DNA of 64,000 nucleotides from Paragonimus skrjabini miyazakii (taxonomy: Eukaryota; Platyhelminthes; Trematoda; Plagiorchiida; Troglotrematidae): positions 250,437 through 314,436 of the forward strand of contig JTDE01000217.1 in assembly GCA_014338405.1 (NCBI GenBank), read 5' to 3'. The translations under genes were made by a program, and so were the position numbers. Below, piece by piece: positions 23,331 to 34,320 of this stretch (position 1 is its first letter; the number at the start of each line of letters is the position of its first letter). Under the pieces are notes generated by a model. It was not told the origin of the DNA. It searched no databases and saw only the letters and a list, made by a program, of their open reading frames with translations.

Positions 23331-26149
23331 TATGAGTGTAACTGCTTTTCGTCAAAGACGTCTGAAACGCTACTTCGGTCATCTCGATCACCAGATCTTC
23401 ATCAGATGAAAGACGTAATGGATTAATTGGATCCCGTTATATCAACAATTCCTTAGTCACCACGACGCAGTTCATAAGAATCCTATTTAAGGTACACTTC
23501 ACTGGTACGGTCGTGCTCGTTGCCATCCGGAAAATAAATGTGCTTCCAACCTATCAGTAACCCAGTCATCACTGTCTTGAAATATTTTTCTATCCAAGCG
23601 CACTTTCCTCGAGGTACTTCGTCATTGCACAATCTGTGCACTTTGGCTACGATAAGACTTTCGTGTAATTGTCGTTAAAAGACAGTCAGTGCAAAATGAT
23701 GCACAGGTCAAATGATTTAAGTTTATCTCAATCGAGACAGTTTAATTCAATGACTATCACTCTAATTCAGTTGAGGCACGCAGTTGAAGAAAAAGCCAGC
23801 TGGGTTTATCTAACTACACAGAGCATGTCATTGGGCCCACCACACAATGTGAAGTTTTCGTTTTAATGGGGAAACAACTTTGTGAAAATCAATAAAGAAG
23901 GTGAATCAGCCAGAGCCATATCAGCCTGACCAAACATCAATAAGTATTGAATGCTGTCAAAGGTGACAAAGAGTGAGTATATAACATACAAAGCTGGATG
24001 CTGAATTCCTGAGAAAGTGATGCGAATAAAAGCCGATCATTCAAATTTAAAAAAACGACACGATATCAGCCCAAGTTCTCCTTCGGATGAACCCATAAGC
24101 GTTTCGCACTTCGTTCTTCTTCGATTAGTACCTAGTTAGGTTGCTCAGTTTGACAGCATGGTATTCATTGTATAATGTTTTAGACCGTACTGAAAGTACG
24201 CCGTCCTGTATAACACTGTCGAGCAGCAGACTGATCACAAAAGACAAACAGCAGCAGTACCAAGGGTGAGAAATAGTAAAACGTGTGAGTGCGATTGAAA
24301 TGTACCGTGATTTGTTAAAAAAAACCTCGGAGACAAAATGAGAAAACAACGAAAGATTTTAAATCCACTTAATTGTAGCTCTAGCGCAATTGTTGAGTTG
24401 TTTAAATTCTCTATTATTTTATTACCGTTGAGTACATCATCCGTCTTTATGAACGGTGGATACTGGAATTTTACGGGTGTTCAAAAGGAGGCACAGAAAT
24501 CATCTTCTGAAACTCACACTATGTACGAACTGTTCAGAAATTAACACCGAGGAATTCTGTTTGTTGTTAACAACACATAAACGTTTTTGACGAAACTGAA
24601 CATATCGGATACAAAGTATTTGGTGAAATTGTGATTTAGATGCTTCAAACTGTTCAGTAACAACCCCAGCGGTACCACAGACGAAAACACGGAGCAGTAG
24701 AGCCTGAGCATCAAAGGAGTGATCAACCGTCTTCATTCAGGATGGCAATGTGCTGCATTCCCGCAAATACCTCCTTCCATAATTGGCAGTGCTCAAGAAC
24801 AGGCTAGTACGTTTGAAGTCGAACAAACAAAAGTAGCGACAAGTAACAATACTATACAGTTTCCATTACTTACTTCACTGTTTGGTCATTCTCTGACAAA
24901 GATCGCATCCGAAGAAAACCGCTTTTGCTTTCTCTGAGGGTGATCTTTACATACGAATGCAGATGCTTAAGTAAGAAGTTATGAAAAATTAATAATGAGT
25001 AATTTTTCTTGTAGTTAACCTCAAGTTTAATGGATTTGCAGATCAATGCAGAGTTCAAGTGCGTTTGTATAAAATTTGATTGATACGCTAGTTCTGTCAT
25101 GATAAATTCAAAACCGTCTACTAACTAGAGGCAGGTTGATTTTGTGCACATTTTCTACAATTGCCTTCGGAATCTAAACTGTTCAATGAAATCGATTGAA
25201 CCAGAAGTAAATGACGAAAGGAATTATTCGCGAAAGAATGATTAAACTTCAACAAGCTATGATTGAAGAAAAGATGGTTTTCACTTGGATATGTTCACTC
25301 ACTCAGAACCAATATTGCCGTGCTGCAATAATTTGCGACTACTTGTAAATTATCGAGTAGGTAAAAACGTAGCGACCACATTTAAGGGTATCATAACAAA
25401 ACAGGTGGAGATCGTTCACAATAGTCATTGCTGTTCGCTACAATATAATGACTCTCCGGTTACAAGGGTGAGACAGTTAACAATTTTCGGCAGTTATCCC
25501 ATTTATTCCACTGGTACTTTTTGACAGAAGGCACTGTATTGTAGTTTTTGTTTCACTGGCACGCAATAATATCGTCGGCACACATGCAAACTTCAGTTCA
25601 ATCCCTGATCATATGCTTGGAAAGTGAATGTGCAAACTACAACACTCAACTTGACCGGGTATTCAAAGACAGAATAAAAGCGTAGGATCAGAACTGTTCA
25701 ATCGTCTGGATGGCGTACACAAAACCGTAGTTTTAGCACTGATCGATGAAGAATTCCACAGCTTCTGAGTCATTATTAAATACCTACAACCATTTCCCAC
25801 AATTTGTTTCCGAAACGATCTCTAGTGTTTTGAAAAGATTAACTTTCCACAAAACTTAAATTATCGACGTCAAGTGTGAGTCCCAAAAACCTTGGTAGAA
25901 TAGCGTGCATCGAAATAAAAGTAAATTTATCATGCTTGGTAGAAAACAAACAAATTTACGTTGATAAACGAACGCAATTACCCCATTGTTTCAGAGGTTG
26001 GTCAATAAGTAAAGGGTCGATCAGAAGGGCATCCGATCAGAAAGATTTAGTGAGATTAGCAAATTTGTAATATATATATATCTTTCCGCATCACTATTCA
26101 GCATCACAAACCTTTCCTTTAAATGTCGGAAAATTCCCATAATATCAAA
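23331..26149. other. Intron sequence, nothing recognised
   Basis: Inside the intron between PLAT exons c and d. Open frames here are short and overlapping. AT microsatellites occur near 26070. No exon-like segment continues the PLAT fold. Confidence 0.5.
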
Positions 26150-26412
26150 AGTTGAACATCAGCAGTTGAACTCATCAGTAATATCAAAACAATGAGACGA
26201 ACAACTGTTTTCGATAATTCATTCTCAAGCCAATACAATTACATAGGTTTCATCAAGACGTCATAAGACAAAACGCGAAAAACAAGAAGTGAATGTTCTC
26301 GAGTGACAATAAAGGCTAATACTAGACTACGCACACTGATTGGTTAGGCCCAGGCCGGACGTTAACTGGAAGTTACGTCACGCGGTCAGGGTCAAATGTT
26401 TGTACGGTTAGA

Positions 26413-26823
26413 TTAGATGTGATTGATCTGTGGCCACAGAAGTTGCAAGGACTGAACAAACTTCTTCTGAGAACACAAGTTAGGGTTGCGTAATCTGATA
26501 GCAATCGATTCGGCGGTCGCCAGAGTGCGCTGACGGACTGTTTTTAGTTGAGGGTTCGCAACTCTGTAGACAACCTGTAATGCTTTGCTGATGTCTATGC
26601 GATGGTTGATGTCAGCTAGATGTGCAACAATGGCGCTGGTGATTGATTTACGACAACCGGTTCCAATCCAAACTGGATGATTTTCCTTGGTCCTTTTTGA
26701 CAAGCGCCTAGTCGTACGACCAACATATTCTGCAGTACAACAGCAACATGAAAATGAATACACGAGCACTGACTGGTCGTGGACTAGTAGCTTGTTTTTC
26801 GGACGCAATCTTAATATCGGCAT
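26413..26823 (-). pseudogene. Penelope-like GIY-YIG endonuclease fragment
   Basis: 136 codons: a Cys-rich lead (SCCCCTAEYVGRTTRRLSKR) in which YVG replaces YIG, then RTKENHP, SAIVAHLADINHRID, VVYRV and RLRNPNLCSQKKFVQSL. Each block has a counterpart in the same order at 14560-14930. The reading frame is intact in itself but is detached from its RT. Confidence 0.82.
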
Positions 26824-26977
26824 TGTTTTGAACCAACTGCCGCTGGAAAGGTACGTCTAAGTGACCCGAACATGCGGCAGTTAAACTGATCTGCTACAAT
26901 ATCCCCTTTAAATGGGAGTTTTATGAGCACGGCCTTCTCTTCAGCTGTAGGCATTACCTCAAGCAGAATTTTGGTCT

Positions 26978-27337
26978 TCATATTTGAAATGATGAATTGC
27001 TCCGGATAGCTGTTTCCCTCAATAGGTTTTCAACTGTTTTCAGTTCCTGCCCTACTGCGTCATCGGAACAAACCTTTCTTGCTCTAGTTGCCAGGCACTG
27101 GGCTAGATTCCGCTTATGTTTAAGGGGCACAAAACTGTTGAAATTGGTATATTGCTCTTTCCATGTAGGTTTCGACGTGTGGTCAATTTGACATCTAAGA
27201 AATGGAACTCGTTGTTGAATTCCTCTTCTGAGGTGAAGCACAATGAGGTGTGCTGCATTAAAAATCTGAAGGATGGTTGTTAACTCATCTTTTGACTGTA
27301 TAACAGCGAATATATCATCTACATACCGGCGGTGCAT
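26978..27337 (-). pseudogene. Penelope-like reverse transcriptase fragment
   Basis: 119 codons: RRYVDDIFAVI (catalytic box), IFNAAH, VPFLRCQIDH, TWKEQYTNFNSFVPLKHKRN and CLATRARKVC, matching the RT palm-to-thumb region of the element at 13691. Upstream on the - strand the frame is broken by stops, so the fingers are lost. Confidence 0.8.
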
Positions 27338-27440
27338 ATGTCGTGCTCCTAATCGTTAGCAGACACTTTTGACTAATGTGTAATCGATCGGCTTTAATGC
27401 CACCACAGGGGTTCTCATATCAGCTTGCAGTAATCAGTGT

Positions 27441-28837
27441 GCTATTACCTCCGTGTTCTCAATGCTGTTCACTTCAAGGACGTGAAAGGATTTGTTGTCC
27501 AAAGTTGGAACGCTGAGCTCCGTTGATCCAATTCGCCAATAACGAAAAAAAACACATATCTCGATATGTTAAAGGTTCGTCTACTCTTTTCAATCGCGAA
27601 CAGAAAACACTAGGATATGTATAATTTGAGGATAGTATCAAAATAGACGAATAACTTTCATGGTTTGCATGAGAAGAGCGAGCGTTATCAGTTCCAGGAC
27701 CGAGAGAGTTAAATGGTTATGGACACATACGGCCGGGTGGCGATTACTGATTGTCGTGGCCTCGAGAAACGGGAGCAATTTTGGGTCCCGATTACGTAAT
27801 AACACGTTGAACGAGTTGACCCTATCAACAACGCGATCTGTTTCCAAGATGTGTTTTTGCTATGGTTGAGGTCGGATTTGTGTTCCTATGCCTTGTTACC
27901 ATTATCCATTGTGTTGCTGCGTGCACCAACCATTTGAACAAGTATTCTTTGTCGTAGGCATCAGTCTGCTCTGCGTATATGGGCATCACCACAACTGCAA
28001 ATGAACTGATTGGTTGTACAAGAGACAGAACCTTCAAGTAACACGATTGAGAACAAGCTGGCGGCAATTTGAGTTGCAAGCAGCAAACGGGACTCAGCAG
28101 AATCGCATAAATGGGCCAAGCAAACTGTACTTTCTGACTTACGTCAGTTATGATGTCGATAACCTCGAAACAACACTTGTTTATTTGAGGTCGCAAGTAT
28201 CAATCTTGATCGAACCTTTCTTGCTGTGAATATAGACAAAATTTTCGAGATATCCGTTTCGCTCAAACTGAGCATCACCCACAGTTAACACATTCGGATA
28301 GAATTTCTGGTCAGTCTCCTTGCCACCAAGACCTTTCTCAATATTTTCTCCACCTTTTGAAAGCGATCAGTAGTGCCAAACCGCAAGGCTAAACCAAAAC
28401 AGTATTTGTTTAGGTCTAATTTACATGTAATCAGCGCAAACGAAAGGGAATCGTAAGTATTGATTGCTTCAATTTACCGTGAAGTGCACTGGACGTTATA
28501 CTAAGCCGTCTTTTCGTCTCGTGAGTAAAATGTCCAGAATGATAAACTATCGTTGGATTCCACTTTGTGAGAAGCAAAAAGGTTTCCTTAAACGAAACTT
28601 AAGAACACAAAATGCGGCAGAATGAATACTGCCGACAAAAATTAAAAGACCATCCAAGAACGGTTGAAAAAACCACATCGACAATAGTACCGGACGATAG
28701 CATTTCGAACATGCCTGAAAATATATCCCCTAACGTTGGGCGCAGTGGATCTGTAGAACAGTCATTCGGAAACAAAATGGATATTCCCCATGTACAACAC
28801 CATAAGATCTGAAGAGTATTAGAGGATTTTGGTTTTC
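27441..28837. other. Intron sequence, nothing recognised
   Basis: Open frames on both strands at 27638-28229 mirror one another and show no motif. They could be remains of the upstream part of the Penelope-like copy but I cannot show it. Confidence 0.45.
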
Positions 28838-28891
28838 TAAATAGATTGAACATCACCCATAAACTTTCCTGTCGACCCCTTTCGAAAACAA

Positions 28892-28936
28892 GCACTAGAC
28901 TCGAGTTTTGCTCTCATTAGAGCTCGTCAGTGGTGC
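28892..28936 (-). ncRNA. Hammerhead-like ribozyme, core G12 lost
   Basis: On the - strand: stem I strand GCACCA, core CTGACGAG, stem II GCTCT/AGAGC, then CAAAAC where CGAAAC is needed, a short stem III (ACTCGAGT), cleavage triplet GTC and TAGTGC closing stem I. The G-to-A change at 28909 is a CpG transition and removes G12, the general base of hammerhead catalysis, so this copy is probably inactive. One C-A mismatch weakens stem I. Confidence 0.75.
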
Positions 28937-28955
28937 ATATCCTTGCCACAACCGG

Positions 28956-29013
28956 GACTAGAACTCCGGTCATGCTTTCATGATACAACCATGTTGACCT
29001 ATGCGCCACTGAC
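28956..29013 (-). promoter_or_regulatory. Pol III A and B boxes of SINE left arm
   Basis: On the - strand, TGGCGCATAGG (complement of about 29000-29010) fits an A box and GGAGTTCTAGTCCC (28956-28968) fits a B box, spaced as in a tRNA gene. Transcription would run towards the hammerhead-like segment. Confidence 0.55.
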
Positions 29014-29242
29014 CTCACATTGGGCACGGCCGAATTATCATATGCGAACGCTTAACCATTTTCGCTTGTGAGTATTGACTTCAACTTAGAGAGAAGTCCT
29101 AGTCGAGGGGTCATCGATTGGAGTTAACAGACACTAACTGTGTCTCGATTTCGAAACGATTGGGCAACCTGATAATTACTCACGTGCGGAGGTGTTTGAG
29201 CTTTTACCTATGATAATTCGGTCGTGCCTAATGTGAGGTCAA

Positions 29243-29297
29243 TGGCTCAGTGATCAACACGGTTGCCTGATGAACAGCGTGGCCGGAGTTCTAGTAT
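29243..29297 (+). promoter_or_regulatory. Pol III A and B boxes of SINE right arm
   Basis: TGGCTCAGTGA at 29243-29253 fits an A box and GGAGTTCTAGTATC at 29284-29297 a B box. Same layout as the left arm, opposite strand. Confidence 0.55.
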
Positions 29298-29315
29298 CGG
29301 CAGTGGCTAGAATGT

Positions 29316-29360
29316 GCACTACTGACGTGTTCTAATGAGAGCGAAACTTGAGTTCAGTGC
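29316..29360 (+). ncRNA. Hammerhead-like ribozyme, core A9 lost
   Basis: GCACTA, then CTGACGTG in place of CTGANGAG, a weakened stem II, an intact CGAAAC at 29342-29347, and TTGAGTTCAGTGC where the GTC cleavage triplet and stem I are altered. Probably inactive. It is in sense orientation in the PLAT gene intron. Confidence 0.65.
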
Positions 29361-29884
29361 TTTTTTTCTAAATGGGCCGACTGGAAAGTCTATGGAAATG
29401 CGACAGTTGTGATCAATTGTGGGTGATGTACAATCTATATGGAAAGCCATAAGATCTGTTAGATAGTTCAGAGGGATATACGAAGACAAATTCTGACTAG
29501 AAATAAACTCACAAGGAAATCAACCATTTGTCTACACGGAATGTTAGTAAACGAAGAGCTGGCAATGATAGAATATGCCTTATGATAACGCCCATATATT
29601 TATTATTGACTGTCGATTGTGAATATTTTGCGCGATGGAGAGTAAGCATTATGTGAACTGAGTTGAGAATACAGACGTATAGGCGAATGTATGTTTTTGA
29701 TCATTCATTTTCAGGTCTGTACAATTAGATAGAGTTTATAGAGTTAGATCGAGATGTCGATCGGACTCAGTGCAGAGAAACTAGTGTTGTGATCCAAGAA
29801 CGCGGATGGCACAAGGGTTGTTTATTCGACAAACCAACACATGGGTTAAGCATTTAAACAAAACCTGAAACAAAACCACTCATT

Positions 29885-29965
29885 TGCACACGGTATTCAA
29901 CCCCAGACCTTGTCGGTTGCCGCAGACGTCAATGCTCAGTTCCATTAAGTTGCAGGGACCACTAT
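29885..29965 (-). repeat. tRNA-derived SINE head or tRNA relic
   Basis: On the - strand TAATGGAACTGAGCATTG resembles a tRNA D-arm/A box and GGGGTTGAATACC (complement of about 29893-29905) a T-arm/B box, with an anticodon-arm-like stretch between. No complete acceptor stem is visible, so this is a relic or a SINE head. Confidence 0.4.
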
Positions 29966-30551
29966 GAGCGATGTTGCACTCTGATTTTCCTTCCTGCATT
30001 TTTCCTGCGGCTTGTACCATGTCAAAATATATGCTCTGATCCTACTACTGAATAGCCGTGGTATGAGTAGTATGTTACGACCGCTCAACTTCACTGCACT
30101 AGGTCACTGGCAATTGCTTAGTTTATTGCGTCACGCGTGACCATTGATTTGACCGCACAGGTTGGCTATCGATCCGGCAAATTTGTGGCCATGTTAAGTG
30201 AAACGCCTGAACGCACCGCTTTTGATGATATAATACCGGTCTAAAAATAAATTACTGGAAACATACGTTCGCCCATGTTTTTATTCTTACGATCGTAATC
30301 AGCATATTTGAAACGTTGAGAATAGAGTTGAGAATGTTTGCGGACCGTCTGGCAAGCGTGCGAAACGGATCATGCACATAATCGGCTTTAATGGTACATC
30401 CTGATTGTGTTTGTAGAACATCTCGTAAGTGAGGCGTAAGTGTTTCGATTGGCTTATTTGTCGACAAGTTTGATAAATACACACAAACAGGATATATAAT
30501 CATTTGTAAGCCTGTCTTGATAAACTCGACATTTGATCATTATTACTACAG

Positions 30552-30721
30552 CTTTTGGAAGCTGAAATCGAAGCAGTTTATTTGGGCGACTTGAACCGAT
30601 GTCTGCTGGGACCCGTTGATGTCACACCACAACTCGACAGTGAACGAATCAGAATTCTATGCACAGGAGTTACTGTTTGGGACCCATCGACGGAGAAAAC
30701 ATACTACTTTCATGCCAACAC
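30552..30721 (+). CDS. PLAT/LH2 repeat protein, exon d
   Basis: Acceptor CTACAG ends at 30551 and donor GTGAGT starts at 30722; 170 bp, entering in phase 0 and leaving in phase 2. It encodes IEAVYLGDLNRCLLGPVDVT and VTVWDPSTEKTYYFHAN. These match the second half of a PLAT domain ('vdLGel.ki.ig..', then 'v.v.d..t...y.F...'), completing the second domain opened in the exon at 16269. Confidence 0.82.
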
Positions 30722-31494
30722 GTGAGTTTGTCCCTTGTTCATTCGAGTCTAAGGAAACAAAAGAATGTTGCCCAGGAATTCGTGTAGTCATGTGCTTAAC
30801 CGCTATCAAATACTTTATGAATTAATAAACTGTAGAAAAAGAGTGAAATCAGCAAAGAAGCTGTTTGGCACAGGTCGCTGAGCTCTCCAACTCGTTTGTG
30901 TGTTTGCGAATTTGGATACGCTGATTCTGATATTTCAGGTCTTATCTAGTCCCTCACTCTATTCCAAAGAAGAAATCGACTTGCATGAAAGTGGCCACCA
31001 GTCCACAAAGAATGAAGTGATCATTTCAAATACCAATCTAACTGACAGCTCCATGGTGAAGTGTCTATACGGTATTGAACTTGTTTAAACGAGCATCGAA
31101 CACTAATTGTTGACCATCGACTCAGTTCGATGGTGTTGCCACCCACGGACAGAATTGGATCGGCAGAGTCGAAGACAATAAAATGCAACAAGATCTCCAC
31201 TAACGAATTATGCCAGACTTAGTAAAAAGCTATACTTCTGGTATTTTAACCATTATTTTGACTCAGAGAACACAGTGTTGAACAATTTTCCTCCATAGTT
31301 CACCATCACACTAATGCAGCTACATAAATACATGTATGAAAAAGAAGGAGATTCAGTATTAAATCAATGGGTCGAGTAAAACGTTAAGGAATCTCAAACA
31401 TCTATGGTCTGACCACTTAAACGGTGTCACTGGTACTAGTGATTGATGTTTTGGAGTCCCAAATACAATTAAGCCGTAGAATTATGGCTAGGAC
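30722..31494. other. Intron sequence, nothing recognised
   Basis: Start of the 7.1 kb intron between PLAT exons d and e; no feature seen before the Penelope-like fragment at 31495. Confidence 0.5.
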
Positions 31495-31745
31495 TTAGAG
31501 AGGGTATGGATTTCGATTACAGTAATTACGGAGTTTGCACAAACATTTTATGTGAACAAAGATTCGGATTGCGCAATCGGATGATAATCGAGCCTGTGAC
31601 GGGTGATACCTGGGGTAGCTGACCGTAACTTTGCAGGTTACATCAAAGGCTCGAGGGGCGGCAACTTGAGGGTCATCATCCGCCGGATGTGCCACTGCAG
31701 ATCTGATAGACTTTGTCCAACTAGTTCTGATCCGTACTGGAGAAA
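31495..31745 (-). mobile_element. Penelope-like element, 3' fragment
   Basis: On the - strand, 'TSWTKSIRSAVAHPADDDPQ' parallels 'TGCRKSITSAIVAHLADINH' of the element at 26413, and 'SSDCAIRIFVHIKCLCKL' parallels the IAIRLRNPNLCSQKKFVQSL end. Several substitutions and frame changes mark it as old. Confidence 0.65.
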
Positions 31746-33889
31746 GTCCTTCGATCCACGCGACCTAGGTCTTCCCTTGCATAACCACGAGAATCCACAA
31801 GCAAGAAACGATTGGGAACGGGAAGTTTAGCTTTCGGGCTCAAGGTCAGTGGAGGGAGTGTAACGAACCAACAGTGCAGTAGCTTTTAGGTGTGTGTTTG
31901 AGGGTCTGATAGTGCCAACACGGGCGTGGATACCGCAAAATAACTTTTGGATGATAAACTGTGGTAATAGGATTTTGTGGTTTGATTACGGTCAGATTCA
32001 AGGTTATGGAGTGATCAGGGTATCCAATTTCTCCAAACACATTATCGACTGTGGTTAGTTCCAGGTCTGATTTATCCGTAGAGTAGTTTCAGTGTCCAAC
32101 TGGTAAGGCAACGAATAGGATTTCGTTTGATTTTGGACAGGAAACTACTGGCATTTGTATACTGGCCAGTCCATGTTGTTAAACGTACTGTTAACAGACC
32201 AACTTTGAAGAAGATGCTATAATTCGTACATGGAAGCATCCGCTAGTAATAGATCTTTCGGAAATCCCATTACGACTTCGTCCGTTCGACGACATAGCTC
32301 ATGTAATGTTGTGCATACGTCGTCCCAAACACTGGTGAAGTGAAGTTGGGACATTGATAAACAACGAATAGACGTCCAACTCAACGTCCGACATATTAAT
32401 GGAAATAGTGACCGAATCACGTAGGACGTAGGCATACAACTGTTGACGAAAAGATCCAAACTGGTATGCTGACTAGTTCATTAACCCGTAGTGAGATGAA
32501 ATATGCATACTGAGTTTGATCCTCAAAGGTCGCATTGGCATGTGGATCGTGGGTAGACCCAACAGCTGAAGGATGACAGAGGCAATCGGCTGCAGTTGTT
32601 CAAGCCGTGTTCCTGTAATTGAAAGTCGTTTGAGACTGGCAAACAGCTGGATGCTTGTTAAGATACCAAGCTTTCCAGATTTGCCTTGATCTAAAAGGAA
32701 CTTTAGTTTTTTAAGTAGTCTTACGTGTCAATAATAACTGTCAACACCTTTGCCCATCCCATCTAAAAGAGAACTCTTAAAGCATGCAGATATCTAGTTG
32801 TAGCTGACTTCATGATAAAATTGAATTTATCAACAATAGTAGAGGTGGTCTAAGTCTGACTTGAATTACCTCCAAACTGGTACTTGAAGTGGGCCTCAAT
32901 CTTGAGCTGGTCGTTCCTTCGGCGTGAATAACAGAACGCCGACCCTCAAAATAACGTGTGAATTAGGGTTGCTTCAAAAACAATCCATGACGTTATTCCT
33001 GTGCCTTTCTGGGTTAACTAGAAATTGTGACCGAGGTTTCTGGTCACCGGGGTTGATCATCCTATGCGCCAATTTATTGGATACTGGTATGTACCTATTC
33101 ACTTAAACTGACTTTCCTGTTCTGTCGATTTGTCTAAAATATTACTGTTAGCTTGTATTCCGTAGGAGTTTAGACTCACGTGCATGGACAGCGTCCATCT
33201 GATTTGAAGAGTGAAAGATCCCGGTTAAATACAATCGAAATCGAGGGTTGATCTGAGTAACTAAAAACTTCTATCACTAATTCCGGCTGACCGAGAAGAG
33301 GGCATCTGTACAACTTGTTGCAAATTGCTTTTGAAACAACCCTACTTGAAACAGTATAGTCTACGTAATGCATACCGTAGAAATTGCCGGTTGAGTATTG
33401 AAGTCTTTTCTTGGAGACTTCGATAACCACACTAGCCACTTGACTCCAACTTCAAACGCCAGCCTGGAGCAAGTCTCTATTAATACCGACAAACTCAGTT
33501 TGACCACAAGAGTTCCGTTATTAACTTCAAACTCTGAAGATTCTTAGTTGAATACTACGGACGAATTTTTAAGCGAGAAGCAGCAGTAAATTACTATACG
33601 GAGCAACATACAATCAACCAGTCCAACACTGCTTCATGTCTTTTTGACAAATGATTCCTTAGGTATTGGTTCCGACCCTCAACAGTTAAACACAGTACAG
33701 GAACAGTTTGTCTTGCTGATAAGTAGTGTGGCAACTTTGATAATTTGTTGGGGACTCAATTGCGAGAAGACTGTTGTTCGGCTGCAGTCGGACCAGCGAC
33801 AGAAGCAGCTAAACCATGAGACCACGCTGGAGGCTCAGAGATTTCAATGCTCACTGGCGGTGTTGATGGATCTCAGCGTGAACTGATTC
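31746..33889. other. Intron sequence with one Leu-rich open stretch
   Basis: No exon of the PLAT gene is seen. On the - strand from about 32730 to 32475 there is an 85-codon stretch without stops and without a good start, reading LLKKLKFLLDQ, then FASLKRLSITGTRLEQLQPI and LGLPTIHMPMRPLRI. The spacing of leucines recalls a leucine-rich repeat. I found no convincing splice sites, so it is listed only as an observation. Confidence 0.3.
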
Positions 33890-34060
33890 ACAAATCCTGA
33901 TTGGGAGGTCAATGTGTCGGGTCATTTGATAGATTCCATATGAGACAGTGGGATGGGTAGGCAACTGAGTCCAAATGTGAAACTTCTGAGCCTCCGGTGT
34001 TTCTGTCGTTGGTTTAAAACCAGCCGAAGTCCACAGTTTTTTCAAACAGGTCTCTAAATA
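33890..34060 (+). repeat. SINE-like repeat B, copy 1
   Basis: Shares with 36370-36545 the order: a GACAGT block, a CCAAATGTGAAA/CCAAACGTGAAA block, a CTCCGG/TTCCGG block, then a B-box-like segment (GGTTTAAAACCAG here, GTTTCGAATCTAAC there) and GTCCACAGTTTT/GTGCAGATTTT. The A-box part is missing from this copy. Confidence 0.45.
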
Positions 34061-34139
34061 AATCTGCTGCTGGCGAATCTCAGATTTGAAATTTGGGGAT
34101 CAAATCTTTTACTACTCACTACTTATAAGTAACCAGGGG

Positions 34140-34320
34140 AAGTAGTGAAGGTTCGGGGATTTAGGTCCGATCCGGACAAGGATATGCACTACTGATGAGC
34201 TCTAATAAGAGCGAAACTCGAGTCTAGTGCTTCCTTTGGAAGTGGGCTAGCCGAAAGGCTTATCTGAATGCGAAGGCCGTGATCGAGTGTGGGTGGTGTT
34301 CAATTTTGAAATAACCAGGG
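34140..34320 (+). mobile_element. SINE copy carrying an intact hammerhead
   Basis: Same unit as the arms of the composite at 28838, single and on the + strand: a GGTCCGATCCGG segment where the B box should be, the ribozyme at 34178-34236, then the tail CCGAAAGGCTTATCTGAATG and GTGGGTGGTGTTCAAT. The A-box half is not recognisable. It lies in the intron between PLAT exons d and e, in sense. Confidence 0.72.
34178..34236 (+). ncRNA. Hammerhead ribozyme (type I), all core bases intact
   Basis: Self-cleaving RNA. Stem I: GCACTA (34186-34191) with TAGTGC (34225-34230), extended beyond an internal loop (TAT/T) by AAGGA (34178-34182) with TCCTT (34232-34236). Core CTGATGA at 34192-34198. Stem II: GCTCT (34199-34203) with AGAGC (34208-34212), loop AATA. 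Core GAAA at 34213-34216. Stem III is minimal, ACT/AGT around CG (34216-34223). Cleavage is expected after C34224 in the canonical GTC triplet. The short stem III and the stem I internal loop facing loop II are as in the Schistosoma Sm-alpha ribozyme, a tRNA-promoter repeat of the same kind. Confidence 0.88.

Larger units (their letters stand above)
26150..27440 (-). mobile_element. Penelope-like element, second copy, decayed
   Basis: On the - strand an RT fragment (27337-26978) is followed by a GIY-YIG endonuclease fragment (26823-26413) and an AT-rich 3' UTR. It is a different subfamily from the copy at 13691: the proteins are clearly related but far from identical. A frameshift or deletion separates the two fragments around 26830-26970, and stops break the RT upstream of 27340. 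Confidence 0.8.
28838..29440. mobile_element. Inverted-dimer SINE with hammerhead motifs (composite A)
   Basis: A left arm on the - strand (about 28838-29065) and a right arm on the + strand (about 29177-29440) are inverted copies of one unit, around a spacer of roughly 110 bp. Each arm has, in order, a 5' segment (ccgaattatcat), pol III A and B boxes, a hammerhead-like segment and a tail containing GTGGGTGATG. The locus at 47985-48540 has the same design and a homologous spacer (GAAGTCCT...GGGGT...ATTGGA or ATCGGA...AACAGA). It lies in a PLAT gene intron. Confidence 0.7.

Noticed and set aside
26171..26178. CTGATGAG on the - strand in the 3' UTR of the second Penelope-like copy
   Set aside because: No CGAAA strand follows at a usable distance.
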